Assembly (NCBI GenBank): GCA_001304315.1
Contig: LJUW01000010.1
Location: forward strand, 1-47,812
Length of the DNA stretch: 47,812 bases
Origin: a candidate division Zixibacteria bacterium SM23_73_2
Lineage (GTDB): Bacteria > Zixibacteria > MSB-5A5 > SM23-73-2
Direction of reading: 5' to 3'
Below, piece by piece: positions 36,518 to 46,273 of this stretch. The first letter of the stretch is position 1. Each line of letters begins with the position of its first letter. The position numbers and the translations under genes are program-made. The notes under the pieces are model-generated. The model saw only the letters and a list, made by a program, of their open reading frames with translations. It was not told where the DNA came from and searched no databases.

Positions 36518-37732
36518 ATGATTAAGCTTAAATTTAAAAGTCAAAAATTTGACCTGCCTCTTTTCCTTGCTGCTTTTCTGCTTTGCATCCTGAGCGCGCT
36601 TGTGATCTACAGTGCTAAACACAGCTCTTCTTCTCCTTTTGGGAACACACTGTATTTGAAGCAGATTTTATGGATTTTTTTGGGAGTCGCAGCCGCTTCG
36701 CTGCTGTTTTTCGTTCCCCTGAGATTTCATGAGGTCTTCTCCTATGTCTACTACGGAGTGGGAATAGCTTTGCTTTTAGCGCTTTTTGTACTTGGTTCTT
36801 CCCGGTGGTTCGGTTTTGGACCTTTCAATTTTCAGCCCTCCGAATTTTTGAAGGTAGCTTTCGTTTTAGCTTTAGCTAGATTTTTTACCTATTCCAAAAG
36901 ATCGATTTATAGCTTCAGCTGGATAGGCATGGCTTTGTTCCTGGTGCTTTTGCCCTTTTTGCTTGTTCTCAGACAGCCTGATCTGGGGACTTCTTTGGTT
37001 TTTCTTTTCGTATTTATGGTGATGCTTTTCTGGTCAGGAGTACCATACCTGTATGTAGTCATTGTGGTCTCACCGCTTGTCAGTTTAATCTGTGGTTTTA
37101 ACCTTTTCGCCTGGGCAGTATTTTTTCCTCTTTTGATTTTACTTTTGTATTATTTAAGACCCAACTTTTTGTTTTCTTTAGGGGTTTTGATAACAAACCT
37201 TGCTTTTGGCTCGGTCAGCCTTCTGGTGTGGAATAATTTACATCAGTACCAGCAAAGCCGGATTTTGGTCTTTCTCAATCCGGGCATAGATCCTCATGGA
37301 GCCGGGTATCAGGTGATCCAGTCCAAAGTGGCTATTGGCTCGGGTGGGCTTTTGGGCAAGGGCTTTCTGCAGGGGACCCAGACCAAACTCGATTTTCTTC
37401 CTGCGCAACACACCGATTTCGCCTTTTCGGTTTTAGGGGAGGAAATGGGCTTTCTGGGAGCTCTGGTTTTGGTTTTTATTTTTTCTTATATCGTATTTAA
37501 GGGCTTTCAGATGGCCCGCAAAGCCAGAAACCTGTTCGCAAGTTATGTGGCGGCTGGTATCATTTCGATCTTTGCTTTTCAGGTGGTGGTGAACATTGGG
37601 ATGGCCCTTGGAATTATGCCGGTTACCGGACTTCCCTTGCCTTTCGTGAGCTACGGAGGTTCATCTATGATCGCCTTTTGGATTCTTTTGGGTCTCCTGT
37701 TGGTCATTCAATCCAAGTGGCATGAATATTAA
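36518..37732 (+). CDS. rodA: SEDS glycosyltransferase RodA
   Basis: 'FNFQPSEFLKVAFVLALARF', 'RQPDLGTSLVFLFVF', 'LDFLPAQHTDFAFSVLGEEMGFLGA', 'LPFVSYGGSSMIA'. Confidence 0.95.
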   Translation: MIKLKFKSQKFDLPLFLAAFLLCILSALVIYSAKHSSSSPFGNTLYLKQILWIFLGVAAASLLFFVPLRFHEVFSYVYYGVGIALLLALFVLGSSRWFGFGPFNFQPSEFLKVAFVLALARFFTYSKRSIYSFSWIGMALFLVLLPFLLVLRQPDLGTSLVFLFVFMVMLFWSGVPYLYVVIVVSPLVSLICGFNLFAWAVFFPLLILLLYYLRPNFLFSLGVLITNLAFGSVSLLVWNNLHQYQQSRILVFLNPGIDPHGAGYQVIQSKVAIGSGGLLGKGFLQGTQTKLDFLPAQHTDFAFSVLGEEMGFLGALVLVFIFSYIVFKGFQMARKARNLFASYVAAGIISIFAFQVVVNIGMALGIMPVTGLPLPFVSYGGSSMIAFWILLGLLLVIQSKWHEY

Positions 37733-37802
37733 AGTGTTTAGATTTTGGTTTCTGATTTAGTTTTATTTGCGTATCTTTTAGATAATTTCTATTCTTTTTT
37801 AT

Positions 37803-38603
37803 ATGGTTCCTGTTCTTTTTAAAATCGGTCCTTTTGTGATAACCGGCTATGGGGTATTGTTGACTTCGGGATTTGCATTGGGATTGTGGCTTTCTCTTTT
37901 TAGAACCCGAGGCTCTGGAATAAAAAAAGAGATTATCTTGGACCTTTTTTTGATTGTCCTTTTGTCTTCCGTTTTTGGTTCGAGGTTTTTCTACGTTGTT
38001 TTTCATCTGGAGGAATTCAGGGGAGGAATTTGGGAGATGGTCAATCCGGTTCAGTCCACCGGCCAGGTGGGTATCGCCGGGCTCTCAATGGTGGGAGGGA
38101 TTTTGTTGGCTATCTTTTCGGGAATTTTATATCTATATATAAAGAAAGCAAACATCTGGAAGGTAGCTGACGTTGTTGCTCCGGCTTTTCCTCTGGGTCT
38201 GGCCGTCACCAGGATCGGATGTTTTTTGAATGGATGCTGTTTCGGAAAGCCGACTGATTCTTTTTGCGGAGTGGTATTCCCTCACGATTCTCCGGCTGGT
38301 TATTTTTTCCCGGATACACCCTTGTATCCATCCCAGCTTTTCTCCTCTTTTTTCGGAGCAGCGATCTTTTTGGTTTTAATTTTTTTGGATAAAAGAAAAA
38401 AATTCGATGGTTTCACCTTCTGGCTTATGGTAATGCTTTATTCGATTGCCCGGTTTGTGGTTGATCTTTTCAGGTACTATGAGGAGAGCATGGTCTTTTT
38501 GCGAATCGGGAATACAAACTTCTCAATTAACCAGCTGGTCGTGGTCTTTTTGTTTTTAACCTCCCTTTTGGCTTTCAGTTTCTTAAGAAAATCAAAAGGC
38601 TGA
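37803..38603 (+). CDS. lgt: Prolipoprotein diacylglyceryl transferase
   Basis: 'GGLSMVGG'-type 'VGIAGLSMVGGILLAI', 'RIGCFLNGCCFGKPT', 'YPSQLFSSF'. Confidence 0.9.
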   Translation: MVPVLFKIGPFVITGYGVLLTSGFALGLWLSLFRTRGSGIKKEIILDLFLIVLLSSVFGSRFFYVVFHLEEFRGGIWEMVNPVQSTGQVGIAGLSMVGGILLAIFSGILYLYIKKANIWKVADVVAPAFPLGLAVTRIGCFLNGCCFGKPTDSFCGVVFPHDSPAGYFFPDTPLYPSQLFSSFFGAAIFLVLIFLDKRKKFDGFTFWLMVMLYSIARFVVDLFRYYEESMVFLRIGNTNFSINQLVVVFLFLTSLLAFSFLRKSKG

Positions 38604-38626
38604 ATTTTAAATCCATTTTTCGGGAA

Positions 38627-39370
38627 ATGAGTTCCCTCCTTTTTAAACTTTTAAATCTTTTTTTGGAATCGAAAGATTCGGTTCTTGATTTTATCTATCC
38701 TCCCCACTGTTTGGTTTGTGGTAGATATCTGTCTAAAAAAGAGGGGCATGTTTGTGAGGGTTGCTGGAATGGTTTAGGGATTTTGCCCCACCCTTTCTGT
38801 CCGGATTGCAAGTCCTTTTTCCCTGAGGATAAGGACAGATGTTTTTTCTGCTCAGGTAATTCGAACCTTTCGTGGGTGAGATCATTGGGAACATTTGATG
38901 ATTTTTACCAAGAGCTTATCCATCAATTTAAATACAAAGGAAAGGTAAGCTTGGGGAAAAGATTGAGCAGGAGATTGAGCCAACAGATGAAGAAAGACAA
39001 TAGGCTTCTCCGGTTCGATCTTCTGATTCCGGTTCCATTGCATCCGGCAAAGAGAAGGGAGAGGGGGTATAACCAGAGTGAGATTTTGGGAAAGGTTATC
39101 TCCAGAGAGATGAACATACCTCTTTTAAAAAATGCATTAAAAAGGATAAAGAAGACTGAAGATCAAACTAAACTGAGTGATGAGGAGAGAAAAGAGAACG
39201 TTAAAGATGCATTTGAAGTTTCCTCTCCTGAGGTGATAGAGGATAAGAGAATAGTGTTGGTTGACGATGTGATAACCACAGGTGCTACCCTTAACGAGTG
39301 CGCCAGGGTTTTAAAGGATAATGGAGCGAAAAAGGTTGTAGGTGCGACCCTGGTTTTAGCTTTTAAATAA
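38627..39370 (+). CDS. comF: ComF family amidophosphoribosyltransferase-like protein
   Basis: N-terminal CxxC zinc fingers; 'LIPVPLHPAKRRERGYNQSEILGK', 'RIVLVDDVITTGATLNECARVLKDNGAKKVVGATL'. Confidence 0.93.
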   Translation: MSSLLFKLLNLFLESKDSVLDFIYPPHCLVCGRYLSKKEGHVCEGCWNGLGILPHPFCPDCKSFFPEDKDRCFFCSGNSNLSWVRSLGTFDDFYQELIHQFKYKGKVSLGKRLSRRLSQQMKKDNRLLRFDLLIPVPLHPAKRRERGYNQSEILGKVISREMNIPLLKNALKRIKKTEDQTKLSDEERKENVKDAFEVSSPEVIEDKRIVLVDDVITTGATLNECARVLKDNGAKKVVGATLVLAFK

Positions 39371-39456
39371 ATAGTAAATCAAGGCTTTAGCCTCGATAGT
39401 ATCATCCCTGAAGGATTAAGTAACGACTTGGTCTGAGTACTGCTTAATGTATACTC

Positions 39457-40854
39457 CTACAATATATGTAAGGGTCTTCCATCCAGCTTTAAAACGGATT
39501 CCCTGACAGCTTCAGACAGGGTGGGATGAGCGTGAATGGTATCGATTATATCTTTTGTTTTGGCTTTAAGCTTTATAGCTAAAGTTAGCTCGGCTATCAG
39601 TTCAGATGCCCTATTTCCCATTATATGCGCACCAATTATCTTGTCCGAACCATCCTCCGCTATGATCTTTACAAGACCCTCCGGTTCGTTTTCAGCCTGT
39701 GCTTTTCCGCAAGCAATAAAAGGGAATTTCCCTGTTTTTATTTTTGTGCCCTTTTCCTTTGCTTCCTTTTCAGTTAATCCAACCGAGCTTATCTCAGGAT
39801 AGGTGAAGGTGCATCGGGGCACTGCAGTGTAGTCCATTTTATTCTGTTCTCCCAGGGCATTCTCGACTGCTCTCTCAGCCTCCATGGAGGCAACATGAGC
39901 CAGAAGCCAGCCACCAATGCAATCACCAGCTGCATAGATATCTGGAACGTTTGATCTCATATATTCATCCACTAAAATAGTCCCATTCTCCGTTTTCAAA
40001 TCTATTTTATCCAATCCCAAACTCTGGGTATTTGCCTTTCTTCCAACTGCTACCAGGATTTCATCTGCTTGGAGTTCTATCTCTTTTTCCGGAGTTTGAA
40101 CTCTTACTAACTTTTTATCATCACCCTTGGATTTGATTTCCATGACTTTTGAATTAGTATATATTTCCATTCCTTCCTTTTCCCATAATCTTCTTAGATT
40201 CAAAGAGATCTCATCATCCTCTGAGGGTAAGATTTGCGGTAGGATCTCAACAATAGACACTTTGGAGCCAAAAGCGTGATATATCGAGGTGAATTCACAA
40301 CCTATTGTGCCAGCTCCTATGACTAAAAGGTGTTCTGGAATCCGTTCTATGTTCAAAGCTTGAGTGCTTCCCATGACACTTTGTTGAGTGACTCCCGGAA
40401 GGGGAAGCTCAATCGGATTAGAGCCGGTTGCAATAAGTATTTTTTCGCCTGATATCTTCTCTTTTTGTTTTTCTTTTTTTTCGACCTCAATCGTTTTTTC
40501 ATCCAGAAACTCTGCTGTACCCTCAATCAGGTTTATTCGTCTTGATTTTAAAAGATGTTTTACCCCGCTCACCAGACGCTTTACCGTAAGCTCTTTTTTT
40601 CTCATCAGAAGGGAAAGATTCAAATCCACCTCTTTTATGTTCAATCCGAACTGGGAAGCTCTTTTTGTAAGGGAGAGAAGATGAGCTGATGAGGTCAGGA
40701 CCTTGGTGGGAATGCACCCCACATTTAAGCATACCCCTCCCACCTGGTTTTTTTCTATCAAAGTGACTTTAGCCCCGAGCTGAGAAGCCCTTATCGCTCC
40801 CACGTATCCTGCGGGTCCTGCACCGATTATAATCAAATCACATTTCTCTGCCAT
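39457..40854 (-). CDS. lpdA: Dihydrolipoyl dehydrogenase
   Basis: 'DLIIIGAGPAGYVGAIRASQLGAKVTLIEKNQVGGVCLNVGCIPTK', 'YAAGDCIGGWLLAHVASMEAERAVENALG', 'HAHPTLSEAVRESVL'. Confidence 0.96.
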   Translation of the reverse strand: MAEKCDLIIIGAGPAGYVGAIRASQLGAKVTLIEKNQVGGVCLNVGCIPTKVLTSSAHLLSLTKRASQFGLNIKEVDLNLSLLMRKKELTVKRLVSGVKHLLKSRRINLIEGTAEFLDEKTIEVEKKEKQKEKISGEKILIATGSNPIELPLPGVTQQSVMGSTQALNIERIPEHLLVIGAGTIGCEFTSIYHAFGSKVSIVEILPQILPSEDDEISLNLRRLWEKEGMEIYTNSKVMEIKSKGDDKKLVRVQTPEKEIELQADEILVAVGRKANTQSLGLDKIDLKTENGTILVDEYMRSNVPDIYAAGDCIGGWLLAHVASMEAERAVENALGEQNKMDYTAVPRCTFTYPEISSVGLTEKEAKEKGTKIKTGKFPFIACGKAQAENEPEGLVKIIAEDGSDKIIGAHIMGNRASELIAELTLAIKLKAKTKDIIDTIHAHPTLSEAVRESVLKLDGRPLHIL

Positions 40855-40878
40855 CTTTTTCTCCTTGGAGTTTAAGGG

Positions 40879-40906
40879 AAAATAGTTTAAAGTGAAGATA
40901 AGTCAA
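40879..40906 (-). promoter_or_regulatory. Putative lpdA promoter
   Basis: Minus strand TTGACT (40906-40901), 16 bp, TATTTT (40884-40879). Confidence 0.45.
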
Positions 40907-40918
40907 GACAAAAAAGGT

Positions 40919-40946
40919 TTGACTCTTTACCCTACCAGATTATATT
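40919..40946 (+). promoter_or_regulatory. Putative promoter of aldehyde dehydrogenase gene, divergent from lpdA
   Basis: TTGACT (40919-40924), 16 bp, TATATT (40941-40946). Confidence 0.5.
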
Positions 40947-40978
40947 AAAAAGTTAAACCTTCATCAAAAGAGGTGCAT

Positions 40979-42409
40979 ATGTCTTTTGATTATAAGTTGC
41001 TTATCGGTGGCAAGTGGGTTGATGGGGAAAAGAAGATCGAGGTGAAAAACAAATATAATAACCAAGCAATCGGCACCGTTCCTTTAACCGATGAGAACCT
41101 GTATGAAAAAGCGATAAAAAGCGCACAGGAAGGTTTTTCAATTATGTCCCGGCTTCCTTCCCATAAAAGGTCCGAGATACTAAAGAAAGCCTCATCTTTG
41201 ATTGCAAAGAATCAGAAAAATCTTGAGGAAACGATTGCTCAGGAGGCTGGCAAGCCCCTTAAGTTCTCCAGAGCAGAGGTTAAAAGAGCTGTTCAGACTT
41301 TTAAGTTCGCTTCGGAGGAGGCTAAACAGATCCATGGACAGACCATTCCCATGGATGCTGCTTCAGGTGGCGAAAACAGGATCGGTTTTTATATGCGCTT
41401 TCCTGTGGGGATAATAGGTGCTATCTCCCCTTTCAATTTTCCCTTGAATTTAGTGGCTCATAAAGTAGCTCCGGCTATTGCCTGCGGCAACTCGGTGGTT
41501 TTGAAGCCCGCTACCATGACCCCCCTGACTTCTTTAAAGCTGGGTGAGATTTTAATGGAAGCGGGACTTCCGAAGGGAGGTTTGAACATAATTATAGGAC
41601 CTGGCAGCACCGTGGGAAACTGGCTGGTAAAAGACCCGAGGATTCAAATGCTAACTTTTACCGGAAGCCCCCCGGTTGGGAAAAACATAAAGCAAAACTC
41701 GGGATTGAAAAAGGTAACTCTGGAGCTAGGTAATAACTCGCCCTGCATTGTGGATAAAGATTGCGACCTGGATTTCGCAACCCAAAGATGTGTGGTGGGA
41801 AGTTTTGCTTATTCCGGGCAGGTTTGCATCTCGGTTCAGAGGATATATGTGCATAAGGATATTTTTAAAAAATTCACCTCCGATTTTCTGGAAAGGACAA
41901 AGAATCTAAAAGTGGGGGATCCTTTGGATGAGGATACTGATGTGGGGCCGATGATTACCGAGGGAGAAGCAAAAAGAACCGAGGAGTGGGTAGAAGAGGC
42001 GATTGAGGGTGGTGCAAAAATTCTCATAGGTGGAAAGAGGGAAGGTGCAATTTACTATCCCACGGTTTTGACCGGCGTTGAACCGGAGATGAAGGTAGTC
42101 AATACCGAGATCTTCGCTCCAGTGGTTTCAATTATCCCCTTTGATGATTTTTCAGATGCGGTAAGGATGGCAGATGATTCTGTTTACGGTCTTCAAGCTG
42201 GGGTTTTCACTCAGGATATCAATAAGGCTTTCCAGGCAGTAAAAGGTATAAAAGTGGGTGGGGTGATAGTAAACGACATTCCCACCTACCGGGTTGACCA
42301 TATGCCCTATGGCGGGGTGAAGGAGAGCGGGATCGGAAGAGAAGGGTTGAAATTTGCAGTGGAGGAGATGACCGATATCAGGATGGTGGTGATTAATCTA
42401 CCTGAATGA
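40979..42409 (+). CDS. NAD(P)-dependent aldehyde dehydrogenase
   Basis: 'GAISPFNFPLNLVAHKVAPAIACGNSVVLKPA', 'KVTLELGNNSPCIV', catalytic Cys in 'AYSGQVCISVQRIYV'. Confidence 0.94.
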   Translation: MSFDYKLLIGGKWVDGEKKIEVKNKYNNQAIGTVPLTDENLYEKAIKSAQEGFSIMSRLPSHKRSEILKKASSLIAKNQKNLEETIAQEAGKPLKFSRAEVKRAVQTFKFASEEAKQIHGQTIPMDAASGGENRIGFYMRFPVGIIGAISPFNFPLNLVAHKVAPAIACGNSVVLKPATMTPLTSLKLGEILMEAGLPKGGLNIIIGPGSTVGNWLVKDPRIQMLTFTGSPPVGKNIKQNSGLKKVTLELGNNSPCIVDKDCDLDFATQRCVVGSFAYSGQVCISVQRIYVHKDIFKKFTSDFLERTKNLKVGDPLDEDTDVGPMITEGEAKRTEEWVEEAIEGGAKILIGGKREGAIYYPTVLTGVEPEMKVVNTEIFAPVVSIIPFDDFSDAVRMADDSVYGLQAGVFTQDINKAFQAVKGIKVGGVIVNDIPTYRVDHMPYGGVKESGIGREGLKFAVEEMTDIRMVVINLPE

Positions 42410-42488
42410 TATTGGGTTAAGGGGCAAGGGTCAAGGGGCAGGGAGAAAAGCACAGAGTAATTTAAAAGATATTGATCAGGTCAGTAAG

Positions 42489-43367
42489 ATGAATAGAACA
42501 ATACTTTATCTTTTAACATTATTTATTTTGGTGATTTTAAGTTGCGGGGGAAACGTTCAGAAGTCAGCTTATACTGGTGTACTGGAGGGTAAGACCATTC
42601 ACCTTCCAGCGCTTACCGGTGGAAAGATAATAGAGCTCTTTGCGGATGAAGGTGAGGAGGTTGCCTCTGGAGATACCCTGGCGGTGATCGATACCACCGA
42701 GCTTTCACTTCAACTAAAGCAGTTGGAAGCCAGCTTGGAGGAGCTTGAGGTTAGGGAGGAGATAGCTGGTACTAACCTCGATCGTGCTAAAGTTGATTTG
42801 GACTATATACAGAAAAAGGAGAAGAGGATCGAGGCCCTGTATGAAAAACAGGCTACCGCTCAACAGAACTTAGATGATCTACGCAACCAATTGCAAAAGG
42901 TAGAGTCAGCCCACAAGGCAGCTGGTCAGGAAGTCCGCAGTCTTCTGGCACGTAAAAAGCAGTTGAAATCTCAGATAGAAATCACTCAAAAAAGGATAAC
43001 CGATGCGACCATAACCTCACCGGTAAGTGGAATCATAGCTACCCGGTATTATGAAACGGGGGAGGCTGTTTTGTCTATGCAGCCTGTGTTTGAGCTTGTT
43101 CACATCCAAAAGCTGGAGGTGAAGATTTACATTTCAGAAGAAAAGCTCCCCCAGGTGCGGTATGGTCAAAAAGTAAAGATCAGGATTGACGGATTAAAAG
43201 AGGAAATGGAGGGCAGTATCAGCTGGATTAGTCCCAAAGCGGAGTTCACCCCGAAGAATATCCTTACCCCGGAAACTCGAACCTCTTTGGTGTATGCGGT
43301 CAGGATAATCGTTTCCAATCCAGAACGCGTTCTAAAACATGGCATGCCGGTGGAAGTGATCCTGTAG
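42489..43367 (+). CDS. HlyD-family periplasmic adaptor, predicted lipoprotein (YbhG-like)
   Basis: Lipobox-like 'LILSC|GG' in 'MNRTILYLLTLFILVILSCGGNVQKS'; 'GVLEGKTIHLPALTGGKIIELFADEGEEVASGDTLAVID', coiled-coil, 'ITSPVSGIIATRYYETGEAV'. Confidence 0.88.
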   Translation: MNRTILYLLTLFILVILSCGGNVQKSAYTGVLEGKTIHLPALTGGKIIELFADEGEEVASGDTLAVIDTTELSLQLKQLEASLEELEVREEIAGTNLDRAKVDLDYIQKKEKRIEALYEKQATAQQNLDDLRNQLQKVESAHKAAGQEVRSLLARKKQLKSQIEITQKRITDATITSPVSGIIATRYYETGEAVLSMQPVFELVHIQKLEVKIYISEEKLPQVRYGQKVKIRIDGLKEEMEGSISWISPKAEFTPKNILTPETRTSLVYAVRIIVSNPERVLKHGMPVEVIL

Positions 43368-43411
43368 CATTTCGAAGTGACGTTTCTCAAAGTGAGGGTG
43401 TTTAGCCTGGG

Positions 43412-44329
43412 ATGAAGGTAATTGAGATAACAGATTATTGTAAAAGATATGATGGGGTGGCAGCGGTAGAAGGTGTTACCCTAAAAGTTGAATACGGGGA
43501 GCTTTTTGGCTTGATCGGGCCGGATGGAGCTGGCAAGACTACGCTTTTGCGGGCAATCTGCACCCTTTTAACTCCGGATGAGGGCAAAATTTTGGTTATG
43601 GGCAAAGATGTTACCCAAAGCATTATGGATATCCGGTCACTTGTGGGGTACATGCCTCAGCGTTTCTCCCTTTACCAGGATCTGTCGGTGGAACAGAACC
43701 TCCGCTTTTTTGCTGATCTGTTTGGTGTAACAGAGGGAAAACGAGAAAGGAGGCTTTTGCAACTTTTTGAATTTTCGCGTCTGGCTCCTTTCAAAAAAAG
43801 AAAGGCGGGCGAGCTCTCCGGAGGGATGAAGCAGAAACTTTCTCTGTCCTGCGCACTGATCCACACGCCTGAGATACTGGTTCTGGATGAGCCCACTTAC
43901 GGGGTGGACCCGATTTCCCGTCAAGAGTTCTGGGAGATTCTGCGTTCCATTCAAAAAGAGAAAACCACCATTTTAGTCTCCACCGCTTATATGGATGAAG
44001 CCGATCTGTGTGACCGGGTTGCTTTGATGCACCAGGGTAAGATAACGATGGTGGGTACACCTGAAAAAATCAAAGCCAGTTTCCACTACCACCTTTATCG
44101 GCTGGAGGGAAAAGATGTTCGTTTTTTACGTGATTTTTTCCAAAAACTTCCATCGGTCCGCTCAACTCAGCTTTTTGGTGATACGGTTCATGTCAGCTTT
44201 TGCAAAAAGCCGGCTTTATCGGATTGGAAGAATTGGCAAAGGGATTCCCGGGGGAATTTAAAGCGGTGGGCATCTCAGCCCCCGAGCATGGAGGATGTGT
44301 TTATGGAATCGACTGAAAAAGAAAGATAA
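43412..44329 (+). CDS. ABC transporter ATP-binding protein (YbhF N-half-like)
   Basis: Walker A 'GPDGAGKTT', signature 'LSGGMKQK', Walker B 'ILVLDEPTYGVDPISR'. Confidence 0.94.
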   Translation: MKVIEITDYCKRYDGVAAVEGVTLKVEYGELFGLIGPDGAGKTTLLRAICTLLTPDEGKILVMGKDVTQSIMDIRSLVGYMPQRFSLYQDLSVEQNLRFFADLFGVTEGKRERRLLQLFEFSRLAPFKKRKAGELSGGMKQKLSLSCALIHTPEILVLDEPTYGVDPISRQEFWEILRSIQKEKTTILVSTAYMDEADLCDRVALMHQGKITMVGTPEKIKASFHYHLYRLEGKDVRFLRDFFQKLPSVRSTQLFGDTVHVSFCKKPALSDWKNWQRDSRGNLKRWASQPPSMEDVFMESTEKER

Positions 44330-44331
44330 TC

Positions 44332-45108
44332 ATGCCAGAGATTTCGGTAAAAACGGAAAACCTGGTGCGAAACTTCGGCAGTTTTGTAGCAGTGAATCAG
44401 GTCAACATCGAGGTGTACCAAAAGGAGATCTTCGGATTTCTGGGAGCTAACGGAGCGGGCAAGACCACCATGATCAGGATGCTGTGCGGGCTGCTTAAGC
44501 CTTCTTCCGGAAAAGCAACGGTAGGAGGTCTGGACGTCTATCGTCAGAGCGAGCAGATAAAACGGAGCATAGGTTATATGAGCCAGAAATTCTCCCTTTA
44601 TGAGGATTTGACCGTGGAGGAGAACATAAATTTTTATGGCGGGATTTACGATCTCAATCAAAAACGGATTCAGAAAAAGCGGGATGAGATTTTCTTTAGT
44701 TTGGGAATGGGCGATTATGCAAGAACTTTAACTTATGATCTGCCCCTGGGTTTTAAGCAAAGACTGGCTTTAGGATGTGCTCTTTTACATGATCCCCGGA
44801 TACTTTTCTTAGACGAACCCACCTCAGGGGTGGATCCCAAGGCTCGAAGGGATTTCTGGGAGATCATTCATCAGACCGTGGCTTTAGGGACCACAATTTT
44901 CGTCACCACCCATTTCATGGAGGAGGCTGAATACTGCCATCGGGTCTTTATTATGGATGCTGGTAAGATCATCGCTCTGGATACGCCCACAAAACTAAAA
45001 AACCGTTACAAAAAAAAGAGTATGCAGGAGGTGTTTGTTACCTTGGTTGAAAAACAACAGGAGAAAAAAACAAACCCTATGCCTGATTCGAATGATAAGA
45101 TGTCGTGA
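44332..45108 (+). CDS. ABC transporter ATP-binding protein (YbhF C-half-like)
   Basis: Walker A 'GANGAGKTT', degenerate signature 'LPLGFKQRLALG', Walker B 'ILFLDEPTSGVDPKARR'. Confidence 0.94.
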   Translation: MPEISVKTENLVRNFGSFVAVNQVNIEVYQKEIFGFLGANGAGKTTMIRMLCGLLKPSSGKATVGGLDVYRQSEQIKRSIGYMSQKFSLYEDLTVEENINFYGGIYDLNQKRIQKKRDEIFFSLGMGDYARTLTYDLPLGFKQRLALGCALLHDPRILFLDEPTSGVDPKARRDFWEIIHQTVALGTTIFVTTHFMEEAEYCHRVFIMDAGKIIALDTPTKLKNRYKKKSMQEVFVTLVEKQQEKKTNPMPDSNDKMS

Positions 45109-45156
45109 TAAGATGTTTCCTTTAACTGTCAGGATCGAGAAGAAAAAGATATCAGG

Positions 45157-46272
45157 ATGAGTTTAAGCAAAGATCGAATATCTGCTATTGCTCGCAAGGA
45201 GTTTTTCCACATCATCTATGATTTTCGCACCCTGTTCATTATCTTTCTGATGCCCGTGGTTCAGCTGATCATATTTGGTTATGCTCTAAATCTGGAGATT
45301 CAGAGGGTGGATATGGCAGTAGTCGATTTGGCCCGATCCACCCAATCTCGCAAGCTGGTGGGACAGTTTAGCGGGAGTAAATTCTTTCGACCCTTCTTTT
45401 ATCAGGGCAGGTTGGACGACTTGGAGGATCTGTTCAAATCCCGAGAAGCTAAGGTGGCAATGGTAATCCCTTTTGATTTCGAACGAAAGTTGCAAAATGA
45501 AACAAGCGTTCAGGTTCAATTTCTGGTGGATGCCTCGGATGCCAACGCAGCTATCCTTATCAGAAACTACTGCAACCAGGTGATTATGGACTACAATGAA
45601 AACCGTGGGGTAAAGCTTCCCCTTCCTTTTGATCTTCGCAGTACCATTCTTTTCAATCCGGAGCTTAAAAGCTCTCATTTTTTCGTACCGGGGGTGATAG
45701 CCATGATTCTGATTATGATCTCAGCGCTTTTAACCAGCATCACCATTTCCCGGGAGAAGGAGACCGGAACAATGGAACAGATTTTAGTTTCACCGGTTCG
45801 ACCTTTGGAGATCATTTCAGGGAAGGTTATCCCGTACATCGTTTTGGCTTTTCTCGATGCCGCAGTTATTCTGTTGGTGGGACTGGTGGTTTTTAAGGTA
45901 CCGTTTAAGGGGAGTTTGTTTTTGCTAACCGGGCTTACCGTTTTATACATCCTGACAGCTCTGAGCCTGGGACTTTTAATTTCCACCCAGGCGCGCACTC
46001 AGCAGGTGGCCATGATGATGGCACTTCTGATTACCCTTCTTCCCACGGTTATGCTTTCCGGTCTGGTTTTTCCCATTGCCTCGATGCCCAAGCTTTTGCA
46101 ATACCTGACCTATCTGATTCCTGCTCGCTATTTCCTTTTAATAGTTCGGGGTATTATGCTTAAGGGAAGCGTTTTTTCGCAACTTTTGGGGCCTTGTTTT
46201 TTCCTGGCGCTTTTGACCCTTATCCTATTGGGAGTTTCGGTTAAAAGATTCAACATGAATCTGGAGAGGTGA
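45157..46272 (+). CDS. ABC-2 type permease (YbhS/YbhR-like)
   Basis: N-terminal TM, large extracytoplasmic region, 'SSHFFVPGVIAMILIMISALLTSITISREKETGTMEQILVSPVRPLEII'. Confidence 0.93.
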   Translation: MSLSKDRISAIARKEFFHIIYDFRTLFIIFLMPVVQLIIFGYALNLEIQRVDMAVVDLARSTQSRKLVGQFSGSKFFRPFFYQGRLDDLEDLFKSREAKVAMVIPFDFERKLQNETSVQVQFLVDASDANAAILIRNYCNQVIMDYNENRGVKLPLPFDLRSTILFNPELKSSHFFVPGVIAMILIMISALLTSITISREKETGTMEQILVSPVRPLEIISGKVIPYIVLAFLDAAVILLVGLVVFKVPFKGSLFLLTGLTVLYILTALSLGLLISTQARTQQVAMMMALLITLLPTVMLSGLVFPIASMPKLLQYLTYLIPARYFLLIVRGIMLKGSVFSQLLGPCFFLALLTLILLGVSVKRFNMNLER

Positions 46273-46273
46273 G

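Noticed and set aside
39371-39456. AAGGCTTTAGCCT and ATCCCTGAAGGAT small palindromes between comF and lpdA
   Set aside because: Possibly a dispersed repeat or weak bidirectional terminator, but stems are only 4-5 bp.
42415-42445. G-rich 'gggttaaggggcaagggtcaaggggcaggg' as G-quadruplex or regulatory element
   Set aside because: Low-complexity intergenic sequence; no supporting context beyond G-runs.
43637-44060. Several minus-strand ORFs within the first ABC ATPase
   Set aside because: Conserved ATPase on the plus strand explains the region.
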